Source of the DNA: a bacterium
Lineage (GTDB): Bacteria; Babelota; Babeliae; Babelales; Babelaceae
Direction: 5' to 3'
Assembly (NCBI GenBank): GCA_023428375.1
Contig: JAEYYR010000002.1
Location: forward strand, 434,001-498,000
Length of the DNA: 64,000 nt
Shown one piece after another: positions 32,574 through 40,708 of the stretch (within the stretch, counting starts at the first letter, position 1; every line of letters starts with the position of its first letter). The notes below the pieces were generated by a model that saw nothing but the letters and a program-made list of their open reading frames with translations, had not been told where the DNA came from and did not search any database. The position numbers and the translations under genes are program-made.

Positions 32574-35096
32574 TTATGAGTTTTTTACTAACAAAGCTTT
32601 GACTTCATCAATGGTTAAGAATTCTTTAAGTTGTAATTCTTTTGCAATTGCAAGCAATGAATCTTTATGTTCTTGCAAGAAGTTTTCCATCTCTTGATCG
32701 ATGAATGCAATTTCTTTGCATGCTTGATCTTTGATATCGTTTTGACGATTTTCAGAAAGATTATCGAACTTAAGACCATTTAATGCAATTGTTTGCAACA
32801 TATTGATTGCCTGAGTACGATCTTCAATTCTGTATTGTGTAGTTGAACCCAACACAACTTTCTGAGCAGCAGAACCAGCTAACAGAACTTTAACATCTTC
32901 ATGCTGTTGTGCAAAAGATACAAAGCCTTTTTGCTCCGAAGATTTATACGTAAATGCTTTACCGTATTCAATACGATCTTTTTCGTTGCCTTCAAATTTT
33001 ACTTGGCGATCATATTTTTCAATAACTTCAGTCAAGCAACCTTTAATAGTTATCGCATCTAGACATACGTGATTCTGTTTGAACAGTAATGCAAGCGCAA
33101 CGCCAGCTTGATAGACTGCTAGCTGCCATTTTTCATCTTCAGTCAGACGTGATTGCAACTGAATCTTACGTGATAGCTTATTAATTGCTTGATAGAAATG
33201 TTCAAATGAAATTAACGCGTTTTCCATTTTGGCAAAACTTGATGCTTTTTCACAAATTTTAGTCATAGTGCTTCGTGATGCACCTGCAGTAATAGATGCG
33301 AGTAAATCAATATTCAAATTTACCGTATCAACCGCATTCAAACGACAGAATGTCGTAATCATAAATGTACGTTCTTCTTTGCTTGGCGCATCCAAATGAA
33401 TACGTTCATCAAAGCGTCCATCACGCAACATAGCTGAATCTAATAAATTCTCTTTGTTAGTTGAAGCGATCAAAATAATTTGATGATCAGGATCATCATT
33501 TTTATCCAATTCATCAAGTTCCATCAACCATTCAGTCATCAACTTAGAATTGCCATCAACTTGTAAGTTTAATGCATGTATTTCATCGATATACACAACG
33601 CATGGTGCATGATGACGAGCTTCGTCCATAATACGACGTACCGCATTTTCACCCCATGCAAATAATTGATGTGGTTCGATACGCAAGAATGCAAATTTAC
33701 GTTGTTGTGATTGCGCTGCTTGTTGGTTCAAGGAACCGCACAATCCTTCTGCGACTAAGGTTTTACCTTGTCCTGAACCACCAGTAATAATGATCTTCTT
33801 TGGAACTTTTAATCCACAAGAAACAAATCTCATTGGATCTTTAACGTATTCTAAAATTTGATCAAATACCTTAAGTAATGGTCGAATAAAGGCAAAGCGC
33901 GGATCATCTAATGAAATATTATGTACATAGGTTAAATCACTCATATGAGGAATATCAACACCACGCAATTTTGCATCGACTGCCGTCAAAAGAGGCATAA
34001 GCGTATCGGCAATACCAATTTTTTTGCTTAATTTTTCAAAACCTTCAACAGCCTTATCTAAAATCACCATAGATTCTAATGCACCGATACCAAGTTTTGC
34101 AAAAATAGACATCAAGTGCGCATGTTTTAAAGAGCTCTTATTATGATCACCAATGATGTTATTAAACATTGCAGTTCGGTATGGCATATCTTTAATAGTC
34201 GATATTGCGTTCGTTTTTTCAGCAAAATCATGCATAATCTGTTTGAAAGAGTCTTTCACTTTGGTTGCTAGTTCTACTGAAATTTTATCCGCAGGAACCT
34301 TAGCAATCAATTCAGATGTTACCAATAGTTTTGTATTAGCTTCTTCTGCAAGACGCTTTAACTGTTTGTTCATTTCTAATGGATCATCAGTGGTGATAGA
34401 AACACCCATCAAATATTTACGATCGTCATCGGAAAGCCATTGATAATACGTCACTGCGCCCCACAATCCAAGGAAGGTGGAAACATAGGCTAAATTTGTC
34501 GTCTTTTTTGCTAATGCCGAAATATAATAACGATCACAGAAATTACCAAATCCACGATACGCACGATTGTACCACGTAAAACCTTTTAGCAAGGTGTCTT
34601 TTTCAAGATCATTAATTGACGATATGAGTCCTTGAACATAGGAAGACAATTTGGTTGCAGAAATGCTGCGCGGTGTCGCCTGAGCCATTAAAGTTTCAGG
34701 GCTCAATGGTGGCAGTTGAGAAAAATTATTACGTGATGCCGTTTGCATCATCGTTATTAAGGAATCAACCATGTAAGAAAATTTTGCAATAAATTCATTC
34801 GTAAGAACTGGTTGAGGCTCGCGAAGAAGCATTCCTATTATGGTTGATAATTCTTGACACCAAGATAATGCGCTGACGGGATCAGCTACTTTTATACGAT
34901 TATTTTTGATCAGCTGCGCAGAGTGTTGCACTATTGCAACTAATCGTTTGAGCACCTCTTTGTTCATCACAAAATATTCGGTAAATACTGCTTGTGATTG
35001 ATTAGTATCAGCTCGTGGTATATCCAAAGTGTGGGTCGATTGTCCTAAAGAAACGATCGCCAAACTGAGAAAAAATAATTTGGTATAAGTTTTCAT
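32574..35096 (-). CDS. FtsH-like AAA+ ATPase with an inactivated M41 peptidase domain
   Basis: 840 aa. N-terminal helix (about 7-20), an extra helical domain of about 180 residues, second membrane helix (about 202-220), as in FtsH but with a larger outer domain. The AAA+ core has Walker A GGSGQGKT (439-446), Walker B VVYIDEIH (500-507) and the Arg-finger region AMLRDGRFDERI (555-566). In the peptidase domain the HEAGHAL site reads YQAGVALAL (662-670), so the zinc ligands and Glu are gone. ATP-driven unfolding or remodelling without proteolysis is the likely role. AGGA precedes the ATG. Upstream partner of the gene at 30755. Confidence 0.7.
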   Translation of the reverse strand: MKTYTKLFFLSLAIVSLGQSTHTLDIPRADTNQSQAVFTEYFVMNKEVLKRLVAIVQHSAQLIKNNRIKVADPVSALSWCQELSTIIGMLLREPQPVLTNEFIAKFSYMVDSLITMMQTASRNNFSQLPPLSPETLMAQATPRSISATKLSSYVQGLISSINDLEKDTLLKGFTWYNRAYRGFGNFCDRYYISALAKKTTNLAYVSTFLGLWGAVTYYQWLSDDDRKYLMGVSITTDDPLEMNKQLKRLAEEANTKLLVTSELIAKVPADKISVELATKVKDSFKQIMHDFAEKTNAISTIKDMPYRTAMFNNIIGDHNKSSLKHAHLMSIFAKLGIGALESMVILDKAVEGFEKLSKKIGIADTLMPLLTAVDAKLRGVDIPHMSDLTYVHNISLDDPRFAFIRPLLKVFDQILEYVKDPMRFVSCGLKVPKKIIITGGSGQGKTLVAEGLCGSLNQQAAQSQQRKFAFLRIEPHQLFAWGENAVRRIMDEARHHAPCVVYIDEIHALNLQVDGNSKLMTEWLMELDELDKNDDPDHQIILIASTNKENLLDSAMLRDGRFDERIHLDAPSKEERTFMITTFCRLNAVDTVNLNIDLLASITAGASRSTMTKICEKASSFAKMENALISFEHFYQAINKLSRKIQLQSRLTEDEKWQLAVYQAGVALALLFKQNHVCLDAITIKGCLTEVIEKYDRQVKFEGNEKDRIEYGKAFTYKSSEQKGFVSFAQQHEDVKVLLAGSAAQKVVLGSTTQYRIEDRTQAINMLQTIALNGLKFDNLSENRQNDIKDQACKEIAFIDQEMENFLQEHKDSLLAIAKELQLKEFLTIDEVKALLVKNS

Positions 35097-35279
35097 ATCT
35101 ATCCTAAATTGCTTATTATTGCTTTATAGACAGTACCAAATCATCTCTAAAGTGTCAAAAACCATCCTTGCAAATATTTTCATAATAGAAATATTAAATC
35201 AAAAATTATACCTCGTGGATACTAGCATTTATAGAAGCGAGAAGTTATACTGCAACGGTATTATTTTAAGGAGATTTTT

Positions 35280-36719
35280 ATGCAAACAAATTCGTATCGT
35301 TGGCAAACGTACTTAGGCGTTACCATTCTAACCTTTTTTGCTGTAGCACTCGTACGATTTGCTACTAAACCAAAAAAAGACTTTAACTTGGCGGTACTTA
35401 ATAAAACTGAAAATTTAGTACCGGTCGCCATTATTGGCTCAGGCCCAGCGGGTCTCTCTGCAGCAGTGTACGGTGCACGTGGCAAACTGAATACCGTTCT
35501 ATTTGAAGGCGAACAACCGGGCGGTCAACTCACCACCACATCATGGGTAGAAAATTGGCCGGGCATTACTAAAGCATTAGGAAAAGATATTATCGGCGGA
35601 TTGAGAAATCAGGCAAAAGAATTTGGTGCACAATTTTCAGCAGAAACTATTAAATCTGCTGACTTCTCAACATGGCCATACACATTAACAACGGACCGTG
35701 ACGTACAAATTAAAGCATTGACGGTGATTATTAGTACGGGCGCAAGTCCTCGCAAACTTGGTGTCCCGGGAGAAGAAGAGTTCTGGGGTAAAGGTGTAAC
35801 GACCTGTGCTATTTGTGACGCACCATTTTATAAAGACTCTGATGTTGTTGTAGTTGGTGGTGGAGATTCCGCAGTTGAAGAAGCATTACAGCTTGCACCG
35901 TATGCAAAGAAAATCACGATTTTAGTTCGTGGTGGAGCAATGCGTGCATCACCAAGTATGCAAGAACGCATGGGTGAATATGATCATATTTCCGTTATGT
36001 ATAATACACAGATTACGGCAATCAAAGGTACCACTGATCATGTTAACATGCTTGATTTAGTTGTCGACGGAAAAAACACCACAATGCCAATTGATGGCGT
36101 GTTCCTTGCAATCGGCCATATTCCAAACACAGGACTTTTTGGTGATCAATTGCGCAAGGACAAAGAAGGATATCTCGTTCTTGAACCATACACCCAAGAA
36201 ACCTCAAAAATAGCTGTTTTTGCTGCTGGCGACGTAGCTGATCGTCGTTATCGTCAAGCAGGTGTTGCAAGTGGTGATGGTATTAAAGCTGCACTTGATG
36301 CTGCAGAATTTTTACGCACTATCGGATTTAATGAAAACATTTCTAATCAATACGCAGGTAACATGTATGCGGCCTATAATCCACAGACATCTTTTGAAGT
36401 TCCTCATCTAACTTCAAGCGCTGCATATGATGAACGGATTGCACAATCAAATAAAATTTTAGTACTCGATTTCTATACTGAATTCTGTCCAAGCTGTTTA
36501 CAAATGATGCCAATCTTTGCAGCAGTGGCGGAAGAACTGCAAGAAAAAGCTGAGTTTTATAAAGTTGATGCTATTGCCGCAAACGATCTTGCAGAACAAT
36601 TGGTTGTACCGACCGTGCCAAGTTTCTTGATCATTAAAGATGGTAATGTAATAGCGCGCAGCAAAGAGATTATGAACAAATTGGAGATGACCAAGTTTGT
36701 AAAAAGCTATATAGACTGA
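35280..36719 (+). CDS. trxB: Membrane-anchored thioredoxin reductase fused to a thioredoxin-like domain
   Basis: 479 aa with AAGGAG 6 nt before the ATG. One N-terminal membrane helix (about 10-26), then a full thioredoxin reductase: FAD site GSGPAGL (53-59), redox CAIC (176-179), NADPH site GGGDSA (193-198), FAD motif AAGDVAD. A linker leads to a C-terminal thioredoxin fold with CPSC (403-406) instead of CGPC and a cis-Pro segment VPTVPSF. It probably passes electrons from NADPH to disulfides near the membrane. The N-terminal anchor is unusual for TrxB. Confidence 0.88.
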   Translation: MQTNSYRWQTYLGVTILTFFAVALVRFATKPKKDFNLAVLNKTENLVPVAIIGSGPAGLSAAVYGARGKLNTVLFEGEQPGGQLTTTSWVENWPGITKALGKDIIGGLRNQAKEFGAQFSAETIKSADFSTWPYTLTTDRDVQIKALTVIISTGASPRKLGVPGEEEFWGKGVTTCAICDAPFYKDSDVVVVGGGDSAVEEALQLAPYAKKITILVRGGAMRASPSMQERMGEYDHISVMYNTQITAIKGTTDHVNMLDLVVDGKNTTMPIDGVFLAIGHIPNTGLFGDQLRKDKEGYLVLEPYTQETSKIAVFAAGDVADRRYRQAGVASGDGIKAALDAAEFLRTIGFNENISNQYAGNMYAAYNPQTSFEVPHLTSSAAYDERIAQSNKILVLDFYTEFCPSCLQMMPIFAAVAEELQEKAEFYKVDAIAANDLAEQLVVPTVPSFLIIKDGNVIARSKEIMNKLEMTKFVKSYID

Positions 36720-36755
36720 TTATCCCATATTTGTTAGTCTTTAAAGCATAATTGC

Positions 36756-36832
36756 GTGCCCGTAGCTCAATCGGATAGAGCGCCAGACTTCGAATCTGTA
36801 GGTTGTAGGTTCAAGTCCTACCGGGCACGCCA
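36756..36832 (+). tRNA. tRNA-Arg (anticodon TCG)
   Basis: Cloverleaf with 7-bp acceptor stem GTGCCCG/CGGGCAC, D-arm GCTC/GAGC, anticodon loop CTTCGAA (anticodon TCG at 36790-36792), T-arm GTAGG/CCTAC with TTCAAGT, discriminator G and an encoded CCA. Reads CGA codons. Confidence 0.95.
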
Positions 36833-36915
36833 GTCTTCGTTAACTCGAGATTAACTTCGTCTGGCTGCGCCACTCGTTGAGAGATTTGATATTATAAATA
36901 GTGAGACAGAAGACT

Positions 36916-36943
36916 GTCCGAAGAAGCCTGGGCGAAGACGGAC
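36916..36943. repeat. Symmetric hairpin between tRNA-Arg and a broken GIY-YIG gene
   Basis: GTCCG (36916-36920) pairs with CGGAC (36939-36943), with AAGAA and GAAGA internal loops around GCC-TG-GGC. No gene fits between the tRNA and 36965; a smaller GTTAA/TTAAC hairpin lies just after the tRNA. Such a hairpin before a stand-alone GIY-YIG gene hints at a mobile unit. Confidence 0.4.
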
Positions 36944-36964
36944 TGCAATAATTCAAAATGATAT

Positions 36965-37217
36965 ATGTTTTATGTTTATCTGCTACGTTCGATTAATTCT
37001 CCACAAATAACGTACGTAGGTTTATACCACCAACATACAAGAACGATTAGCCACACATAATTCTGGTGGTTTTTTGCATACAAAAAAAGATAAACCTTGG
37101 GAAATAATTGTATATTCTGCTTTTACTAATATGGATAGTGCAAAACTTTTTGAAAAATATTTAAAATCACAATCTGGCAGAGCTTTTGCAAAAAAACGGT
37201 TTTTTAACAGTAAATAA
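36965..37217 (+). pseudogene. GIY-YIG endonuclease family gene with a one-base frameshift
   Basis: Frame 1 from the ATG at 36965 reads MFYVYLLRSINSPQITYVG; an extra T in the TTT run at 37021-37023 then breaks the frame. From 37023 the protein resumes YTTNIQERLATHNSGG, KPWEIIVYSAF and YLKSQSGRAFAKKRF to a stop at 37217. Together this is a complete small GIY-YIG protein of the YhbQ/UPF0213 type: the Y-Y...Y-V-G pair, the catalytic Arg (QERL) and a late Glu (LFEKYLK). It is either a recent pseudogene or a sequencing error. Confidence 0.85.
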
Positions 37218-37240
37218 TAATATATTTTAGGGACACACTA

Positions 37241-37624
37241 ATGATTACAAAAATCACTCACATTACCTTATTTGTTAACGACCTGGCAGAATCACTAGCA
37301 TTCTATCAAAGCATTGGCTTTAAAATTCATACTGATGCAGCCTATGGCGAAATGCGTTGGCTTACGCTATGTATGCCTATGCAACTTGATGTTGAATTAG
37401 TGTTAATTCATGCCCAAACTGACGAAGAAAAAGCACTTGTTGGAAAACAAGCAGGCAATCATCCTTTCTTAAGTCTTGAAAGTTCTGACATTTATAACGA
37501 TTTCACCAAGTTAAAACAAAACGGCGTAACAATTCTTGAAGAACCTGCGGACCAATCATGGGGCATATCAGCAATGATTCAAGATCCAAACGGCACTAAG
37601 ATCTATATTTGCCAGCCTAAATAA
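37241..37624 (+). CDS. VOC (glyoxalase/dioxygenase fold) family protein
   Basis: 127 aa. Starts ITHITLFVNDLAESLAFYQ with the first metal-site His, has a central repeat boundary, and ends SAMIQDPNGTKIYICQ with the conserved DPNG and a final acidic-site region altered to Ile-Tyr-Ile. Similar to small stress or lactoylglutathione-lyase-like proteins; the substrate is unknown. AGGGA precedes the ATG. It lies between two tRNA-Arg genes. Confidence 0.8.
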   Translation: MITKITHITLFVNDLAESLAFYQSIGFKIHTDAAYGEMRWLTLCMPMQLDVELVLIHAQTDEEKALVGKQAGNHPFLSLESSDIYNDFTKLKQNGVTILEEPADQSWGISAMIQDPNGTKIYICQPK

Positions 37625-37636
37625 TTCAAATTCAAT

Positions 37637-37710
37637 GCGCCTGTAGCTCAGTCGGATAGAGCGACAGATTCCTAATCTGTAGGCCACAGGTTCAATTCCT
37701 GTCAGGCGCA
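37637..37710 (+). tRNA. tRNA-Arg (anticodon CCT)
   Basis: Acceptor GCGCCTG/CAGGCGC, D-arm GCTC/GAGC, anticodon stem ACAGA/TCTGT around TTCCTAA (anticodon CCT at 37671-37673), T-arm ACAGG/CCTGT, discriminator A. No CCA is encoded, unlike the tRNA at 36756. Reads AGG codons. Confidence 0.93.
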
Positions 37711-37818
37711 CGCTTCTTTACCATGTTTTCATCGTTTACAGGCTTAAAATTAATGTAAAAATAGAAACTTTTAGTCATTGTAGTAGTCTTATTATATAAC
37801 CAAAAAAATAGGAATATT

Positions 37819-38277
37819 ATGAAATCAATGTTGTTTACATTACTCGTACTCGCTCCATTGAGCACACTAATTGCCAAAGATTCAACTATTACCATTCGAG
37901 TACCATTAAGTAATAGTTTTAAATATAATGCAAAACTAACTAAAATAATGACTCATGGTGAATACAAACAATTTACTTTCGAATCAATTATTCAGTTAAA
38001 TAGAGCAACATCAACAGCAGATATTGAAATTTTATCATATCAAGATACCGGTAATATTTATTGTAACTTTGAAAAAGATATCCAGCAGCAAGCTGTTGCA
38101 GCAATAGCGACATGGCTCTCACAAAATACTCGAATCCAAAATTTGATTGTTACCATTAAAAATCATGATGGCCAAACAATCGGAACCGATTATACAATGC
38201 GTGAATGTCAACGTTATCTAATAAATGATGAGTGGAATGGTAATTATACCTTAATTCCATCTAACTTAATTGGTTAA
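37819..38277 (+). CDS. Secreted protein, unknown family (paralog A)
   Basis: 152 aa, signal peptide (about 1-19, ending TLIAK), AGGA 5 nt upstream. Mature part is beta-rich. It shares with the next gene the pattern SYxDxGxxxCxFEK...WLxxNT, so the two are tandem duplicates. Function unknown; one conserved Cys. Confidence 0.65.
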   Translation: MKSMLFTLLVLAPLSTLIAKDSTITIRVPLSNSFKYNAKLTKIMTHGEYKQFTFESIIQLNRATSTADIEILSYQDTGNIYCNFEKDIQQQAVAAIATWLSQNTRIQNLIVTIKNHDGQTIGTDYTMRECQRYLINDEWNGNYTLIPSNLIG

Positions 38278-38297
38278 TTATTAATATCAGGATAATC

Positions 38298-38732
38298 ATG
38301 AAAACAATACTGTTAGCATTACTTACACTTACATCATTGAATACAATGATTGCAGAAGAACAAAACCTAAGAACGTTAACTTTTGGTGCAAAGTTAAATC
38401 CATACAGAGCTTATCCAGAAAGCAAACAATTTAGCTTCTTTGCTGATATCACCATTAATGAATCTACCAAAATAGCAGAAATAATTGTTACTTCTTACGA
38501 AGACATGGGAATTACTCCATGTGACTTTGAGAAAGAAGTAGTGGAACAAATAACAAGACACGTTGCTCTTTGGTTAAAAAACAATACAGCAGTTAAAATC
38601 TTTTCTCTTGCTATGACTCATCCAAATGGCACGAAGTTATTTGTAAAAGAATTAGACGTTGAACCTTTTGCCGTGCAAACATTTTGTTGGCAAGGAATAT
38701 ATTGCATAGAATATTCAAGCGTAAATTACTAA
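38298..38732 (+). CDS. Secreted protein, unknown family (paralog B)
   Basis: 144 aa, signal peptide (about 1-19, ending TMIAE), AGGA 5 nt upstream, 20 nt after paralog A. Shares ILS/TSYED.G...CDFEKE and the ALWLKNNT helix with it. Ends before a strong terminator, so A and B form a two-gene unit. Confidence 0.65.
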   Translation: MKTILLALLTLTSLNTMIAEEQNLRTLTFGAKLNPYRAYPESKQFSFFADITINESTKIAEIIVTSYEDMGITPCDFEKEVVEQITRHVALWLKNNTAVKIFSLAMTHPNGTKLFVKELDVEPFAVQTFCWQGIYCIEYSSVNY

Positions 38733-38744
38733 TTTTTTCATTAT

Positions 38745-38773
38745 AAAGGGGCATTCATTTCGGATGCCCCTTT
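38745..38773 (+). terminator. Intrinsic terminator
   Basis: Perfect 10-bp stem AAAGGGGCAT / ATGCCCCTTT with a 9-nt loop, ending the secreted-protein pair. Confidence 0.8.
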
Positions 38774-38782
38774 CCCTTTGAT

Positions 38783-39916
38783 ATGATTTACACTGACTAT
38801 CTCATTATTGGTTTATCTGCAGCTGGATTGCACGCTGCTCAAACTTTGCGACGTTTAAATCCAAATGCATCCATAGGTGCGATCGATGCACAACAGATTG
38901 TTTATAATAAATGCTTGTTCACATCGTATAATAGCGATATAAAAAAACTTGAAGATATACAACTCCGTAAAAATGAGTGGTTTGCTGAGCAACGCATAGA
39001 TCGTTATACTACTCATATCATCTACATTGATTCTCAAAACAACGTTGTTGGTGATGCGCACAATAATCAATTCCATTATTCAAAATTACTCTTGGCTTTG
39101 GGCACTAAACCAAAAACTTCGTATGGCACTAATGATTCGTTTTTACACTATCATTCAATACAAGATGCGCAAAAGCTTAACAATCTGATCAAAACACAAC
39201 AACTCAATCATGTGGTTATTATTGGTGGTGGATTGAATGGCATTGAATTAGCACATCTACTCTATAAAAAAAACGTTCAAGTAACGCTGCTTGAACAAAA
39301 GTCACATCTGATTAGTCCTGCATTATCACAGCAGGCACAGCTATGGTTATTTGCCTATTATGCATCCAGAATTAACATTCAGGTAAATTCACAGGTTACT
39401 GATATCATAGTTAATAATGGCACCTATTTTATTCAAACGAATAATAATTCATATACCGCCGATTTAGTAATCGATTGTCGCGGTGTTGAACCAAATACAC
39501 AGTGGCTTAGAAATGCTATCGAGTGTGATGAAAAAAATTATATTATCATTGATGCGTTGCAACGTTCATCGATAGCAAATATTTATGCTGCTGGAGATTG
39601 CTCAAAATTCAAAAACACCCAGGAATGTTCAAAATTATGGACAGATGCAGCGCTTCAAGGAATACACGCGGCATATTCTATGGTAGGAATTTCTCATCAA
39701 ACACCAATAATTACCCATGGCGGTGATACCAAATTTCCTGACTTTCCGGTTTATTGGCGAGGTTCATTTTCACCGGAATTTGAAACTATCGTAGAAAAAA
39801 ACGATACTAGTTATCGTGAATTCTGGCGGGATAAACAACAAAAGTTGCGTGGTTTTATCCTTATAGGTACACTTAAAGACGCAGGGGAACTAACACAGCA
39901 ATTTTTAAGGGATTAA
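38783..39916 (+). CDS. FAD-dependent pyridine nucleotide-disulfide oxidoreductase family protein
   Basis: 377 aa. N-terminal FAD-binding LIIGLSAAGLHAA (Gly pattern G-x-S-x-x-G), NAD(P)H-binding VVIIGGGLNGIELA near residue 148 and the second FAD motif IYAAGDCS near 270. No redox-active CxxC pair, so it resembles the NADH oxidase/rubredoxin or nitrite reductase-like branch rather than TrxB. Electron acceptor unknown. Ribosome site not evident. pssA follows after 13 nt. Confidence 0.8.
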   Translation: MIYTDYLIIGLSAAGLHAAQTLRRLNPNASIGAIDAQQIVYNKCLFTSYNSDIKKLEDIQLRKNEWFAEQRIDRYTTHIIYIDSQNNVVGDAHNNQFHYSKLLLALGTKPKTSYGTNDSFLHYHSIQDAQKLNNLIKTQQLNHVVIIGGGLNGIELAHLLYKKNVQVTLLEQKSHLISPALSQQAQLWLFAYYASRINIQVNSQVTDIIVNNGTYFIQTNNNSYTADLVIDCRGVEPNTQWLRNAIECDEKNYIIIDALQRSSIANIYAAGDCSKFKNTQECSKLWTDAALQGIHAAYSMVGISHQTPIITHGGDTKFPDFPVYWRGSFSPEFETIVEKNDTSYREFWRDKQQKLRGFILIGTLKDAGELTQQFLRD

Positions 39917-39929
39917 AAGGCTTTGTGTC

Positions 39930-40673
39930 ATGATCTTAAACCTAAAGGCTCAATGTCAGAGCTTGATAGGGCATAAAACTTCTTCTGCCCGTAGCTGCAT
40001 TCCCCATATTTTTACACTCGGCAATGCACTGTGCGGATATGTCTCTATCATTCAATCACTTGAAGGCAATTATACCATTGCTGCGTACGCAATTATTTTA
40101 GCAGCTGTTATGGATTTTTTAGATGGCAGAATTGCTCGAGCATTAGGCGTCACCAGTTGTATTGGCATGGAACTTGATTCGCTCTGTGATGCAATTTCAT
40201 TTTGCTTGGCACCAACTATAATGCTTTATAGTTCACAAGCACCGATGGATACCAATTTGCTTTTGATTGCACTTGGATGTTATTTGTGTGCTGGTCTTTG
40301 GCGCCTTGCACGATTTAATGTTACCTCAGCTGAACAGTGTGCAGCTTTCAAAGGATTGCCAACTACTATTGCAGCATTTTTTATGGCAGCAATAATAATG
40401 GCTGAACCATGGTTTGAATGTTATATTCAAGAGCGTGCATTTTATAGCGCATTACTCATTTGTGTTATTGTACTTTCCTATTTAATGATTTCAGCAATTC
40501 CTTTTCCTACTTTTAAAAACACACAAAAAAAAACCATGAAGATATGTATGCTCATGGTTGCTTGCATAATTCCTGTGATGGCATGGTTTAGCTATAAAGG
40601 GTATCCATGCCTTCTCGTTTTGATGAGCGGATATATTATTAGCAGCATCGCCTTACGTAATAAAATTATATAA
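39930..40673 (+). CDS. pssA: CDP-diacylglycerol-serine O-phosphatidyltransferase
   Basis: 247 aa with several membrane helices. The CDP-alcohol phosphotransferase signature is complete: DGRIARALG...GMELDSLCD (four Asp). The HIFTLGNALCGYVSI N-terminus is typical of PssA (first step to phosphatidylethanolamine) rather than PgsA. It implies the cell makes its own phospholipid headgroups from CDP-DAG and serine. Stop codon touches a terminator. Confidence 0.88.
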   Translation: MILNLKAQCQSLIGHKTSSARSCIPHIFTLGNALCGYVSIIQSLEGNYTIAAYAIILAAVMDFLDGRIARALGVTSCIGMELDSLCDAISFCLAPTIMLYSSQAPMDTNLLLIALGCYLCAGLWRLARFNVTSAEQCAAFKGLPTTIAAFFMAAIIMAEPWFECYIQERAFYSALLICVIVLSYLMISAIPFPTFKNTQKKTMKICMLMVACIIPVMAWFSYKGYPCLLVLMSGYIISSIALRNKII

Positions 40674-40704
40674 AAAAAGAGACCGAAAAATCGGTCTCTT
40701 TTTT
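40673..40704. terminator. Bidirectional intrinsic terminator
   Basis: Perfect 14-bp stem AAAAAAGAGACCGA / TCGGTCTCTTTTTT with AAAA loop between convergent pssA and the gene at 40709. Confidence 0.88.
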
Positions 40705-40708
40705 AGTG

